DNA from: Archaeoglobaceae archaeon
Lineage (GTDB): Archaea; Halobacteriota; Archaeoglobi; Archaeoglobales; Archaeoglobaceae
Assembly (NCBI GenBank): GCA_030153385.1
Contig: JASKJN010000010.1
Span: 1 to 36,048 of the forward strand
Direction: 5' to 3'
DNA: 36,048 bases
Each line of letters starts with the position of its first letter. Positions within the stretch are counted from its first letter, which is position 1. The notes beneath the pieces are model-generated. The model was not told the DNA's origin. It made no database searches and saw nothing but the letters and a program-made list of their open reading frames with translations. Positions 1-10,550 of this stretch are shown here, one piece after another. The translations under genes were made by a program, and so were the position numbers.

Positions 1-293
1 ATCACCTGATATATCTCGGGATACGTGAGTCCAGCGGAGTTTTCTGGATGATAATGGCCATAGGTTTTGATGCTCTCTCCACCAATTTCCGCTGGTGGAA
101 TTATCGTGAGGTCGTATCTGAGCCTGGCATTCAGAATTCTCTGCCTGTCTTTTTCGCTTTCGTATATGTCTCTGAACATGTAATAAGCATCGAAATCATT
201 CTTAAGCTCCTCAGGAAAGGCCAAAACGGGCTTAAGATCACTTGCCCTCCTTATCTCTGCCGTGAAGAGAAACTCGCCAAACTGGTATTCCAT
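1..293 (-). CDS. pgiA: Glucose-6-phosphate isomerase, archaeal cupin type (N-terminal part; continues beyond window)
   Basis: Not in the supplied ORF track. Reverse strand from ATG at 293 reads MEYQFGEFLFTAEIRRASDLKPVLAFPEELKNDFDAYYMFRDIYESEKDRQRILNARLRYDLTIIPPAEIGGESIKTYGHYHPENSAGLTYPEIYQV; the (I/V)IPP..GGE.(I/V)KTYGHYHP..LTYPE motif is typical of cupin PGI. Confidence 0.85.
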   Translation of the reverse strand, partial: MEYQFGEFLFTAEIRRASDLKPVLAFPEELKNDFDAYYMFRDIYESEKDRQRILNARLRYDLTIIPPAEIGGESIKTYGHYHPENSAGLTYPEIYQV

Positions 294-346
294 GAAGAGA
301 ATCGATTGAGAATATTAAAATTTTTTGGATTGAGAAAAATACAAGC

Positions 347-1375
347 TCAGAGCATTTTCTCCTTAACGAGAAGTTCTGCATTCAATATGCTTGCTCCCGC
401 AGCCCCTCGCACCGTGTTGTGTCCGAGAACTATGTATTTTATGCCCCATGCATCCTTCCTGATCCTACCAACCACAACGCTCATACCTCTGCCAGTGTCC
501 CTGTCAAGTCTTGGCTGTGGGCGATCTGGCTCGTTTCTGATCACGATCACCTTCTCCGGCGAGGATGGCAGCTCAAGTGGCTTTAGAGAGTTGAAAGCAT
601 CCTTTACCTCCTCCACGCTGACATCTCGATCGAATTCAACCCAAACCGCTTCTGTATGACCGTCTATTACCGGGACTCTATGGCATGAGGCGGAGATCTT
701 GAGCTTGGCAAGCTCAACTCTATCGCCCTTGAGCGTTCCAAGTATCTTGAGTGGCTCGGTTTCGCACTTCTCCTCCTCGTTCTTGATGAAAGGAATTACG
801 TTATCCGTTATTGCCAAAGAAGGCACCCCCGGATAGCCGGCACCACTCAAAGCCTGCATTGAAGCGATTCTTACGCTCTTCAATCCGAGATCCATCAGTG
901 GCTTTAGCGTGATTACGAACATCGTTGTTGTGCAGTTCGGATTTGTGATTATGAATCCATCCCAATTCCTTCTCCTTTTCTGAACCTCGATTAGTCTCAG
1001 ATGATCCGCATTCACCTCTGGAATCACAAGTGGGACATCTTCTTCCATTCTAAAGGCTGATGCGTTGCTTGAAACGGCAAAGCCCGCTTCCGCAAACTTC
1101 GGTTCAACTTCTTTTGCTATGTCTGCGGGAAGGGCTGAGAATACTATGTCCGCGTCCACATACTTTGGGTCAAGCGGAACCATTTCAATGTCTCTTGCAT
1201 ACTCTGGAAGGTTTGCAGAGATAAGCCACTCGACTTCACTGCCATACTTCTTCCCGATCCTCCTTTCAGATGCTGCAAGGCTTTTTACCTCGAACCACGG
1301 GTGATTTTCCAGTAGCTGAACAAATTTCTGCCCGACCATTCCTGTAGCTCCAAGGACGCAAACGCTGTAGTGCAT
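347..1375 (-). CDS. asd: Aspartate-semialdehyde dehydrogenase
   Basis: 342 aa; N-terminal [16 protein letters not shown], catalytic NPNCTTT motif, archaeal ASADH-like. Confidence 0.93.
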   Translation of the reverse strand: MHYSVCVLGATGMVGQKFVQLLENHPWFEVKSLAASERRIGKKYGSEVEWLISANLPEYARDIEMVPLDPKYVDADIVFSALPADIAKEVEPKFAEAGFAVSSNASAFRMEEDVPLVIPEVNADHLRLIEVQKRRRNWDGFIITNPNCTTTMFVITLKPLMDLGLKSVRIASMQALSGAGYPGVPSLAITDNVIPFIKNEEEKCETEPLKILGTLKGDRVELAKLKISASCHRVPVIDGHTEAVWVEFDRDVSVEEVKDAFNSLKPLELPSSPEKVIVIRNEPDRPQPRLDRDTGRGMSVVVGRIRKDAWGIKYIVLGHNTVRGAAGASILNAELLVKEKML

Positions 1376-1461
1376 GCCTTCAGAACTCCAGAGGTATTAA
1401 AAACTTATCGAATCCTTTATTAAGCAAAATTTATAAGCAGTTTTACCTAATCGATTTAAGA

Positions 1462-1532
1462 GCGGTCGTAGTCTAGTGGCAGGACACGGGCTTCCCGAGC
1501 CCGTTGCCCGGGTTCAAATCCCGGCGACCGCA
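1462..1532 (+). tRNA. tRNA-Gly (anticodon CCC)
   Basis: Acceptor stem GCGGTCG (1462-1468) pairs with CGACCGC (1525-1531), discriminator A; anticodon stem CGGGC/GCCCG with loop TTCCCGA; T arm GGTTCAAATCC. Confidence 0.95.
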
Positions 1533-1566
1533 TTTCTTATGTTTTGAAGTTTACGAAAAGCTTGCT

Positions 1567-2436
1567 TTGATCCTTTTAACTCTTTTTCTTTGTGGCTGCG
1601 CCCAGCCAGCATCGATTGGCAAACCAGAAATTAGAGAGATAAGTCATAGATGGGGAGAAGTAACGCATTCAACGACTGAGATAGTTACAGAAGTCAAAGT
1701 TTTCAATCCAAATCCAATTTCTCTGCCATTAAAGGATGTTCTGACTGAAGTTTATATAAACAACTTAAAAATTGGCCAAGGATCTGCGTTGAAGGCTGAG
1801 ATAAAGGCGAGCTCTGAATCAGATATTGTTATCTCAACAAAGCTTGAGAATGGAAAGATTCCAGAATGGTGGGTAAGCCACATAAAAAGTGGTGAGAAAT
1901 CAACAATGGCTTTGAACGGTTTCTTGGTCTTTGATTTAAAGGTTACAGAATTCAGATATCCTTTTGAGCTGCGAAATTCTATCGAAACAAACATATTGGA
2001 AGGATTGAGCTCAGACAAAGAAGAGAAAGTTAACTTAGGGCCTATTGGCTTGACAATCAGATCTGTTAAGTCCTACTGGGGAGAAGTGAACGAAGATTAC
2101 ACAGAAATCGTAACTCTCGCAACGATTCGCAACGATAACCTTATTCCAATAACTTTGCCCAAGTTTTATTGTTTAGTAAAGATGAACGAAGTTACGCTTG
2201 CTGAAGGTTCAAGCAAAATTGCAGCTATTATAGAACCAAGATCCGAAGCAACAGTTACGCTAATCACAAAGCTTGACAACAAGATGCTCGATGAGTGGTG
2301 GGTAAGCCATGTAAAGAATAGTGAGAGAACGAAGGTTAAAATATTTCTGCAGCTTTTTGTTGAAGCTCTTGGTAAAGATTTTAAATTTACGCTGGCTGAA
2401 AAGGAATCTGAGCTTAGAACGAACTTACTGGGGTAA
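1567..2436 (+). CDS. Putative lipoprotein with two LEA14/WHy-like domains
   Basis: ORF 1504-2436 begins inside the tRNA, so a downstream start (TTG 1567?) is more plausible. LFLCGCAQP lipobox-like motif; two internally similar halves each with ..VTxxTTEIVT..(N)P(I)..LP.. and EWWVSHVKNSE/EWWVSHIKSGE. Confidence 0.7.
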   Translation: MILLTLFLCGCAQPASIGKPEIREISHRWGEVTHSTTEIVTEVKVFNPNPISLPLKDVLTEVYINNLKIGQGSALKAEIKASSESDIVISTKLENGKIPEWWVSHIKSGEKSTMALNGFLVFDLKVTEFRYPFELRNSIETNILEGLSSDKEEKVNLGPIGLTIRSVKSYWGEVNEDYTEIVTLATIRNDNLIPITLPKFYCLVKMNEVTLAEGSSKIAAIIEPRSEATVTLITKLDNKMLDEWWVSHVKNSERTKVKIFLQLFVEALGKDFKFTLAEKESELRTNLLG

Positions 2437-2502
2437 ATTAAGAATTTTTTATTTTTTAATGTAAAAGCAAAAAAATAAATATCTCTTGTAAAACATGCTT
2501 AT

Positions 2503-5329
2503 ATGTGGTGGATAGTTTTGGTTTTACTTTTGATTCCACCAGCTTCAGCACAATTAATAGATGCGGGAGCCCTTAAAATCCATGCACCAGATTCTGCGAA
2601 GGTCAACGAAGAAGTGGAGATAACAGTAACAAATCTGAGAGGCTCGCCAGTGGAGGGTGCAAGCGTTAGCTTCGTAAAGCTCAAGCTAGGGGAAACAATT
2701 GATTCTGTGAAAGACGCTCTTGAATCAGGAAAGATTGGGACAAAAATTGGCTATACGGATTCGAATGGAAAAATCAGATACGCTTTTGGTGACTGGGGTT
2801 CTTATGTAATCTATGCAAGCAAAGAAAGATACGTTGGAGCCTTTACCTCAATAACAGTTGTACAACCCTCAATAACAGTTGTGCCACCTTCAACAACAGT
2901 TGTATCACTTGGAAAATTGTACGTAGCATCCGCTGTTTTGGAATGGACTCCAGGTGTTTGCAGTTTTGAAGATCTTGCACGGATGAGCGTTGAAGAAGCT
3001 CTTGAAAAATGCAGCCAAAAGGTAAAAGTTCTGATAAAGGTTACGGATGAAAAAGGGAAACCAATAGACGGGGCAAAGGTAACTGTTAGAAAAGGTTTAG
3101 AGTCTTTAGAGACCACAACAAACTTGAATGGAGAAGCAACTGTTGAGCTTCAGGCTGGAGTTTATTTCATAGTCGCAGAGAAAAAGGGATATGCTTGGGG
3201 AATTGAAGCGGAAAGTTACAGATTTGAAATATCAGCTGATGAGATAAGAGAAAGAGTTAGAGAAAAAATTGAGGAAGCAGAGAGTAAGGTATCCCGGGAG
3301 ATAGAAGGAGTCGTAATAAGACCTTCTGGATATCTTAAGGAAGTAATAAATGAGTTTGTTAAAGAAAACGCTGCTGTAGAAACATTACCACCAGATTTAG
3401 ATTCAATCTACATTCTTCTATCAAAAGATCTGAAAGCAATTGTCATCTCAAGCAAGACAATACCTGAGGCAAAAGTTAAACTTAAAGGTTTTGGCTTAGA
3501 AATTAGTGGCCAGAAGGGAGAATGGGCTGTATTTTATGCTAAGGATTTTGAAATAATAGACGATAAGGGAATTTACGTAACAGTTAGCGATGTCTTGAGA
3601 GATCCGGAGAGATACAAGTTTGAGCTGCTGAACTTTTCAACCCACTGCAGATCCATAGCCTTAACGCTAGTTTATGAAGAAACAGGCCTGCCAATACCTA
3701 TAAGCGTCGGATACGTCTCAGATACTGAGAGAACAAGCTTCTCATTCATAGAAAGACTTGTGGAAAAAGCAGGAGAATTTAACAGGAGTGAAAGATTTAC
3801 CAGATCGTTTATTGAAGAAAAACTGGAATTTGGTAGCAAGGAAAGAATTGCCACTTTCAGACTCAAAACAAGTTACTGGTTCGATTCAGACAGCTTTGTT
3901 AAAGGAGTTTTGATAGATCTTCCAACAGCCCGTGCCTTAAAAGCTTTCATACCTGCTAAGGCAATCGATATTATTGCACCAGAAAAGGAAAGATTCTTTG
4001 TTCTGGAAATTGAGAGAATTCCAAAAGCCGAATTTGTCAGCATAGAGGAGATAAGAAAGAATCCTGAGAAGTTTGAAGGAAAGCTTGTTGCTTTCTATTC
4101 TGTAGGAGAAGGTTTCAATGTGAGCACGAATCAAGTGATAGAAAAGGCTGCCAAGCTAGCTGCAGCTGCATTTCCAGCATTGGAACCAGTAGCAGCTACA
4201 GCGGAAGCAAACCCAGTAGACGTGATCATACAGGCAGAAGCAAGATGGTATCCAGTTGTCCCAAGCAACAGATTCCAAATCTTGCCTACTGTTGCTTAAC
4301 TATGACGGTAAGCCTAAATTGGAACCAGTAGAACCGGTAAATGAAGTTAGGGTAGACAGCACAATTTATGGATACGTAATAACAAGAGAAAGAGCTGGAT
4401 TTGAGTATCCAATAGTTGTGATCCAAGACAAGAAGTTCAATAGGTATATTGAAGCAAAAGAGATTGCAGAAGAGTTGAGAAAATCATTAGAAGACATAAA
4501 AGAGAGGATAAAGGAGAGAGTTGAGAGGCAGATAAAAACTGGCGCAGGCTTAAAAATTCCAGAAAATATCTGCATAAACAACGTATGCGAAATTGAGCAA
4601 ATGGCCAAAATCAGGCCTCCAAGGCCAGAGCTCTGTCCGGCAGTTTACAATCCAGTTTGTGGAGTTGATGGAAGAACGTATTCAAACCTGTGCGAGGCTT
4701 GGAGGAGTGGAGTTTTTGTTGCATGCAAAGGGGAGTGTCCATGCAGTAAAGCCATAAATCTGACTATCCAGCATTTCGTTGAGATAAAGCCGGGAGAAAG
4801 TGTTACTGTACAGCATCTGAAGGAAATGACATTGACTCTAAAACCAAAAGAAATTGCGAAGAACGTTCAGATTGTGATTTCAAAGCTTGAAGAAATTCCA
4901 GAGGAAGTGAAGAGAGCTCCGGGACTTGTTTACGCCTGCTACGATATCTCTCCGATTTCAGATGACACCTTGAAGGTTGAAGGAAAGATAAGCTTTAGAG
5001 TGGAGAAGTCTTGGATAATTGAGAACAATGTAGATGCGGAGAAAATAAGGCTTGCAAGATATCACGAAGACTGGGAAATTCTTGCAACTGTTAAGATCTC
5101 GGAGGATCAAGTATATGTGTACTATGAAGCGGAAGTTCCGGGATTTTCGATCTTTGCTGTTGTTGCTGAATCTGGAGAAGCTGTAACTCCAACTGCAACA
5201 CCCGCAACTACACCAATTAAAGAAACTCCAACACCCACTCCTGTAGTAACTCCAAAGCCAACACCTGGCTTTGAGGCAATATTTGCAGTAGCCGGATTGA
5301 TTGTAGTGGCTTACCTGCTTAGAAGATAA
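2503..5329 (+). pseudogene. Large secreted surface protein (carboxypeptidase-regulatory-like repeats, Kazal-like domain, PGF-CTERM-like anchor) split by a frameshift near 4291-4297
   Basis: ORF 2503-4299 has signal peptide MWWIVLVLLLIPPASAQ; ORF 4256-5329 carries CPAVYNPVCGVDGRTYSNLCEAWRSGVFVACKGECPC (Kazal-like) and ends TPKPTPGFEAIFAVAGLIVVAYLLRR. Removing one base at GTTGCTTAAC gives continuous ..PTVLNYDGKPKLEPVEPV.. Confidence 0.7.
2848..2910 (+). repeat. Three tandem 21-bp units encoding (S)I/TTVVxP repeats
   Basis: tcaataacagttgtacaaccc / tcaataacagttgtgccacct / tcaacaacagttgtatcactt. Confidence 0.85.
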
Positions 5330-5452
5330 AATCTTCTTTTTTTTGGTTGATACTCTTTGATGCATCGAAGAGCTTACTGTTGGAAAGGTAATTCTCAATG
5401 GCTCCACAAGATCCATAGGAAAAGCTTAAGTCTATCAAAATTAATAAAAACT

Positions 5453-6289
5453 ATGGTGTACTACCTCAACGAGGTTGAACTGAAGTATCTCACTCTAAAC
5501 CTTCGCCCGGCTTCAAGGCTGAATCCAGTTCCTGAAGAACTTCGTGGCTGGAACTGGCATTCTCCTCCTCTAAAGCATTACTACGATGTCAAGCTTCCAA
5601 TGTATCTGATATGCGGAAATTATTGCTCAAGCGGGAGGGATGTTTACTTCACAATGGTTGAAAAGGTTAAAGGAGAAGAGCTATTCCCGCTGTCGCTTGG
5701 AAAAGCCGTTCACAATGCGGTAGCTGGTGCAATAAGGGAAGCCAAGAAGCTAAACTTCGATGCAAAACCTTTTGAATGCGGAGATGAAAGAGTAAATAAA
5801 GCAGTAAAGCTTGTCTGGGATTACACGATTACAGCTTGCAAATCCGCATTTTTAAAGGCGAGAGCTGAGCAACCCTATGCAAGCGAAGAAGATGTGGTTC
5901 TGACCTCAATGCCCTTTCTTGTTGAGCACAGGCTTGATGGTTCGCTTCTTGGCTGCAGCGACATAATTGCTGTCGATTGCTACGATTACCTGCACAACAT
6001 CGTCTTCGATTTGAAGGTTGGAGAAGTTAAGGGGAGAATGTACACAACAGGCTACGCACTTGTCATGGAGAGCATTTACGAGACACCAATCGATATTGGC
6101 TGCGTTGTGACATTGAATTTTGGAGATAGCCTGACAATAAAAAAGGATCTGCACTACATAGACGCAAATCTCCGCAGCAGATGGATAGAAGAAAGAGACG
6201 GAAAGGCTGAGATCGTTTTCAAGGAGCTCGATCCAGGAAAGGCTGAGAACTGCAGCAAGTTCTGCCTTTTCAAAGATTTGTGCCTATGA
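5453..6289 (+). CDS. csa1: CRISPR-associated Cas4-like exonuclease Csa1 (type I-A)
   Basis: ATG 5453 MVYYLNEVELKYLTL..; C-terminal cysteine cluster CSKFCLFKDLCL; immediately upstream of and overlapping cas1. Confidence 0.8.
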   Translation: MVYYLNEVELKYLTLNLRPASRLNPVPEELRGWNWHSPPLKHYYDVKLPMYLICGNYCSSGRDVYFTMVEKVKGEELFPLSLGKAVHNAVAGAIREAKKLNFDAKPFECGDERVNKAVKLVWDYTITACKSAFLKARAEQPYASEEDVVLTSMPFLVEHRLDGSLLGCSDIIAVDCYDYLHNIVFDLKVGEVKGRMYTTGYALVMESIYETPIDIGCVVTLNFGDSLTIKKDLHYIDANLRSRWIEERDGKAEIVFKELDPGKAENCSKFCLFKDLCL

Positions 6290-7314
6290 GGCTTATAATT
6301 GACGGATTCGGAAAATTTGTTGGAGTCGAGAATGGAATGATAGTGGTTAAAGAAAAGAAGCAAGTTCTCAGAAAGATAAAAGCAGAAGAGCTGAAACAGC
6401 TTATAATTGCTGGAAAGTCTGCGATAAGCAGCGACGCTCTAAGATTGCTTGCAGAAAACGGTGTTGACGTTGTTATTTTAAGCGGTAATGAGATCGTTGG
6501 AAGGCTTAGCCATCCGCTCATCGGAACTGTAAAAACCCGCAGAGAGCAATACCTTGCTTACTACGACAGCAGAGGAGTTTTTATTGCGAAAGAATTTGTT
6601 AAAGCAAAGTTGAAGAATCAGAGCAACTTTTTGCTTAATCTGGCAAAAGCAAGAAGAGAAAGTAATCCAACGTTAGCTGAAAAGCTTGTTAAAGCAAAAG
6701 AAGCGATAGAAGAAAAAATTGTCGCTCTTAATTCAATTGATGGCAATAAAATTGATGATGTTCGGGATGAGATCCTTGGAATTGAAGGAGTTGCTTCAGA
6801 AATCTACTGGAATGCAATAGCTTCAATCATTCCACAAGAATACCTTTTCTATGGAAGGAGAGGCGATTATAGCCCGAGATTTGCACACGACATTGTCAAC
6901 GCAATGCTGAACTATGGCTACGCAATTTTGCATGCGGAATGTCTTAAAGCAGTTGAGCTTGCTGGGCTCGATCCTTACGCTGGATTCCTGCATGCAGACA
7001 GGTCAGGAAGGACTTCGATTTCGATAGATCTCATGGAATGCTTTAGGCAGGTTGTAGTGGACAGAAGCGTCCTAAAGCTTGTAACGCTGTCTAAAGTGAA
7101 GCCAGAAGATTGCAGAATAGAGAACTTTGTCTGCATGCTGAAGGATGAAGCCAAAAAGAAGCTAATTTCAGAAGTTATGGAGAAGCTAGACACCAAAACG
7201 CAGTATAAAGGAAGGAATATGTCCATTTCTGCTGTGATCCTAAGCCAAGCTCGAGAGATTGCCTCATATCTGAGAGGCGATGGCACGTATGAAGCTTTTA
7301 CACAGAAATGGTAA
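6286..7314 (+). CDS. cas1: CRISPR-associated endonuclease Cas1
   Basis: Cas1 motifs: ..GVASEIYWNAI, GFLHADRSGRTSISIDLMECFRQVVVD; starts MRLIIDGFGKFVGVENGMIVV. Confidence 0.95.
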   Translation: MRLIIDGFGKFVGVENGMIVVKEKKQVLRKIKAEELKQLIIAGKSAISSDALRLLAENGVDVVILSGNEIVGRLSHPLIGTVKTRREQYLAYYDSRGVFIAKEFVKAKLKNQSNFLLNLAKARRESNPTLAEKLVKAKEAIEEKIVALNSIDGNKIDDVRDEILGIEGVASEIYWNAIASIIPQEYLFYGRRGDYSPRFAHDIVNAMLNYGYAILHAECLKAVELAGLDPYAGFLHADRSGRTSISIDLMECFRQVVVDRSVLKLVTLSKVKPEDCRIENFVCMLKDEAKKKLISEVMEKLDTKTQYKGRNMSISAVILSQAREIASYLRGDGTYEAFTQKW

Positions 7315-7846
7315 GCTTGATGTGAGCGATGTCGTGCAGTTTCTGTACTGCCCAAGAAAGGTTTACTTCATGAAGATCGCTGGCTTCAGAATTACGAAGC
7401 CAAAGATGGAAGAAGGAAAGGTAGAGCAGGAGAAAGCTTTGGAGAAGCTTGAAAAAATTGCTGAAAAACTTGGAGGAAAGCTTTTGAAAAACGTTCCACT
7501 TGAAAGCGAAAAATACGGGCTGAAAGGTATTCTTGATGCCTTAATAGTTGCCGAAGAGCTTTTGCCCGTAGATGTTAAGCTCTCAAAGTTCAGCTCGATC
7601 TCATACGCTTGGAAAATGCAGATGACAGCCTACAGCCTTCTTGTCGAAGAAAAGTTTGATAAGATCGTCAAGAAGGCATGCATATTCTTAAACGGAAAGC
7701 TTAAGGAAATTCCAATAACGCCAGAAGACAAAAAGAATCTTGAAAGAGTTCTTGAGCAGATATGGCTGCTGCTGGAAACTGAAAAATATCCCACAGTTAT
7801 CAAATCAAAAAAGTGCGGATACTGCGAGATGCAAAGGTTCTGCTAA
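7289..7846 (+). CDS. cas4: CRISPR-associated exonuclease Cas4
   Basis: VSDVVQFLYCPRKVYFMKI, PVDVKLSKF.., C-terminal KKCGYCEMQRFC iron-sulfur cysteines. In-frame ATG at 7280 also possible. Confidence 0.93.
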   Translation: MKLLHRNGKLDVSDVVQFLYCPRKVYFMKIAGFRITKPKMEEGKVEQEKALEKLEKIAEKLGGKLLKNVPLESEKYGLKGILDALIVAEELLPVDVKLSKFSSISYAWKMQMTAYSLLVEEKFDKIVKKACIFLNGKLKEIPITPEDKKNLERVLEQIWLLLETEKYPTVIKSKKCGYCEMQRFC

Positions 7847-8127
7847 AGTATTTCGAGCTTTTTCTCTTTAACAAGCTCAACTCCAGTATTGCTTATCACG
7901 ATCGCAGATGAGGAGCATCGCTGGCAGAGCGGAATTATGAAGATGCAGTCGTGTTCATCCTTGATAAACTTCAAAACCTGTCTCGCAAGAACATCTCTAT
8001 CATTCGGATTCAATTCTCCACGAAAAGCAGAATACTGAACTCTTGTAAGTCCAAATTTTTCAAGAAGCTTTGAAAGTCTCGTGCGATTTCCATCATCTGT
8101 TATATCGTAAACAACGAGATGAAGCAT
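7843..8127 (-). CDS. cas2: CRISPR-associated endoribonuclease Cas2
   Basis: MLHLVVYDITDDGNRTRLSKLLEKFGLTRVQYSAFRGEL; typical Cas2 size and fold motif. Stop codon overlaps cas4 stop tail-to-tail. Confidence 0.95.
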   Translation of the reverse strand: MLHLVVYDITDDGNRTRLSKLLEKFGLTRVQYSAFRGELNPNDRDVLARQVLKFIKDEHDCIFIIPLCQRCSSSAIVISNTGVELVKEKKLEIL

Positions 8128-8130
8128 AAG

Positions 8131-8871
8131 CTAAACTCTATAAAGTTCGACGAACTCATCAACTACCTTGCTGAACTCCGTTTTCTTCCCCTTCGCCCCT
8201 CTATAATCGCAAACAACAAGTGCTGTTGTAGTTGCGACCATCATCTTCCTAAAATTCGCATCTTTCTGAAATTTGTCCCATATTCGTTTGTTTAACCCCT
8301 TGTTTAATCCTTCGAACTCGAAAATCATTTTAGAACTTTTTACCCTTCCCTCTACGACAAATTTCTCGAGATCCGAATTCACACATTTCAAAGCTCTCTC
8401 AACACCTTCTAGTCCAAGAAATTCGAGATTTTTCAGCATTATTTCTTCATGTTCTGCCAGAATTTTCTTAAATTCTTCTTGCTTGGAAAACTTCAGCTCA
8501 AGTCTTTTCAGATTGTTAAGCCTACTCTTCACACCCATGGCATGGTGGTGGTAAAGAACTGCAGCTGCTGAAAGAAGATCTGAAATTCTCAAATTTTTCT
8601 CAAATTTTCCATAGTGCCATATAAACCTATCCAATATATAGGCTGAAAAAACTTCATGACCCGAAAAGCTTAGCTTACCCTTCTTTAAATTGTTTTGGTA
8701 GAATATTTTTCCGGAATCGTGGAAAATCGTAGCAACTTTGAGGTCTAATTCGGCTTTTGAAACTATTCGCCAAAATCTCGTATTCTTTAGCTCTTCCAAC
8801 GACTTCAAACATTCTTCGATATGCTCTTCAAGGCTCTGCTCAAATTCTTCGCTTTTCCTTGCGTATATCAT
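8131..8871 (-). CDS. Cas3'' HD nuclease
   Basis: HD signature ATIFHDSGKIFYQ, AAAVLYHHHAMG; adjacent and overlapping Cas3' helicase. Confidence 0.88.
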   Translation of the reverse strand: MIYARKSEEFEQSLEEHIEECLKSLEELKNTRFWRIVSKAELDLKVATIFHDSGKIFYQNNLKKGKLSFSGHEVFSAYILDRFIWHYGKFEKNLRISDLLSAAAVLYHHHAMGVKSRLNNLKRLELKFSKQEEFKKILAEHEEIMLKNLEFLGLEGVERALKCVNSDLEKFVVEGRVKSSKMIFEFEGLNKGLNKRIWDKFQKDANFRKMMVATTTALVVCDYRGAKGKKTEFSKVVDEFVELYRV

Positions 8872-10550
8872 TTCACCACCAGTCCAAATTCAGAACTGTA
8901 GCTGGCATCAACAAGAAAAGCGATCACTCTTTTTCTGAGCATGAATTCCAGAAGCTTTTCAGCTTCCGTATTGCGATGGAGAAACTTCAGCTCTTCTTTA
9001 CCCATAAACTGCATTCTCTCGCTTACTGCACCGCTCAGCGATGGTATTATTTTCAGAAATGTTTCGTAAGCCATAGAAACCACAAAATTCCTCGAAAACT
9101 CTGAAGTGCTGACTTCCGATATCTCTTCTCTTTTCAAAAAGCTCACGGGTATCTGAAGTCCTTCTCTGACAAAGCTTCCACCCATCTTAAAAAGCAAACC
9201 CAAAGCTTTCTTCGGAGCAGTTTCAAGGTTAAGGAAGATTCTTTCAAAACTTTCAATAATTCTTAGGTCAAATTCAAAGTCTTCTGGCCTGTAAACTGAA
9301 TTTATCATTGCTGAGAATCCATTATCACCTATGGGAAGATGGACGTTCATCTTGGGATTGTCATGAAGCCATGTAAGAGTTTTCTTTGTCAACTCAGCAT
9401 CGTATACTGTGTAATACTCCGAATTAAAATCTTCCTCAAACCAGACGTGAATTCTTCCTTCTTTTTCATCGAAGAAGCGTAAAAACCTTCCAAATCGCTG
9501 GATCATGGAATTTGCTGGAGAAATTTCAGTTATCATCAGATCCGAAGATAAATCTACTCCCGCCTCTATAACCTGCGTCGAGACTATCACAAAATCCCTC
9601 TCTTTCTGCAACTTCCTAATCTCCTCAATCTTTCTTTCCCTGTCCCTTTCAGTAAAGCGAGAATGTATTAGAAGGGTGTTCTTGGAGACATTTTTAAGAT
9701 CGTCCAAGTTCTCTCGGTAAAATTCTATGGCATCTGCTACGGTGTTGAAAACTATTAAGACTCTTGAAAACTCCGAACTCTTTATCCAACCCATTATTTT
9801 CCCGTATTTATCATCTTTGCAGTCTTCAACGCGGATCTCGTATTTCTTGCTCATCCTTTCACTGCAGAAATCTGGATCATGCCTTTCATCGAACTCAACG
9901 AATTCAATCTTCTCTCTTCCAACTTCTTCAAGCCTTTTCTTCAGCGCATCTGGCAATGTTGCAGACATGAATACCGCTCTTTGCTCAAAATCCCTGGAGA
10001 TCTTCATCAGCGATGCGAGAAAGCTGAGAGACTTTGTTGAATCTGCAAGCAAGTGCACTTCATCGAGAACAAGATTTGAAAGCAAAACAGAAGCCCAAGA
10101 AAAGAAGTAATGACCCAGGCTTCTTTCTTCAGCAACCTTTTCAATCGTTTCTGGAGGTATTCCAAAGATGTTCAAAGCCAAGGTATCAACAGTTGTGAGC
10201 GTTATCGGTTTTATAAGGTATGGCGAGTCGGGATTGTGCATGTACCTCTTTCCCAAAATTTCTTTCGTCGCTTTGCTATCTAAAAGCTTTTCAAACTTTG
10301 CAAACTGATCTTCGATCAGCGTTCTAAGCGGGAATGCAACTATGCATTTAAAGTCATTAACAAGAGAGTTTAGAGCTATAGTTGCTGAGATCGTGGACTT
10401 CCCATATCCCGTTGGAGCTTCTACAACAAAGAAATTCTTACTATCCCAATTCCTTTCAATTTCGTTGATCGCATGCTCTACGAAAGGTCTTGGCTTGCCC
10501 TTAAACCATTTCTTCGAAACTTCGTCAAGACGTTCCAACAACATATTCAA
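8868..10550 (-). CDS. Cas3' helicase
   Basis: Walker A APTGYGKST, DEVH box (LVLDEVHLLADS), SATLP, STQVIEAGVDLS, QRFGRFLRF. Confidence 0.93.
   Translation of the reverse strand: MNMLLERLDEVSKKWFKGKPRPFVEHAINEIERNWDSKNFFVVEAPTGYGKSTISATIALNSLVNDFKCIVAFPLRTLIEDQFAKFEKLLDSKATKEILGKRYMHNPDSPYLIKPITLTTVDTLALNIFGIPPETIEKVAEERSLGHYFFSWASVLLSNLVLDEVHLLADSTKSLSFLASLMKISRDFEQRAVFMSATLPDALKKRLEEVGREKIEFVEFDERHDPDFCSERMSKKYEIRVEDCKDDKYGKIMGWIKSSEFSRVLIVFNTVADAIEFYRENLDDLKNVSKNTLLIHSRFTERDRERKIEEIRKLQKERDFVIVSTQVIEAGVDLSSDLMITEISPANSMIQRFGRFLRFFDEKEGRIHVWFEEDFNSEYYTVYDAELTKKTLTWLHDNPKMNVHLPIGDNGFSAMINSVYRPEDFEFDLRIIESFERIFLNLETAPKKALGLLFKMGGSFVREGLQIPVSFLKREEISEVSTSEFSRNFVVSMAYETFLKIIPSLSGAVSERMQFMGKEELKFLHRNTEAEKLLEFMLRKRVIAFLVDASYSSEFGLVVK

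Noticed and set aside
48-659. ORF 48-659 (+)
   Set aside because: Antisense to the PGI start and asd; no recognisable protein features.
1462-1532. tRNA-Gly as attachment site of an integrated element
   Set aside because: No duplicated tRNA 3' end or integrase found in the window; downstream genes look like ordinary surface/lipoprotein genes.
4256-4299. Programmed +1 frameshifting in the surface-protein gene
   Set aside because: No recognisable slippery site or stimulatory structure, and other simple frameshifts in the window make mutation or error more likely.
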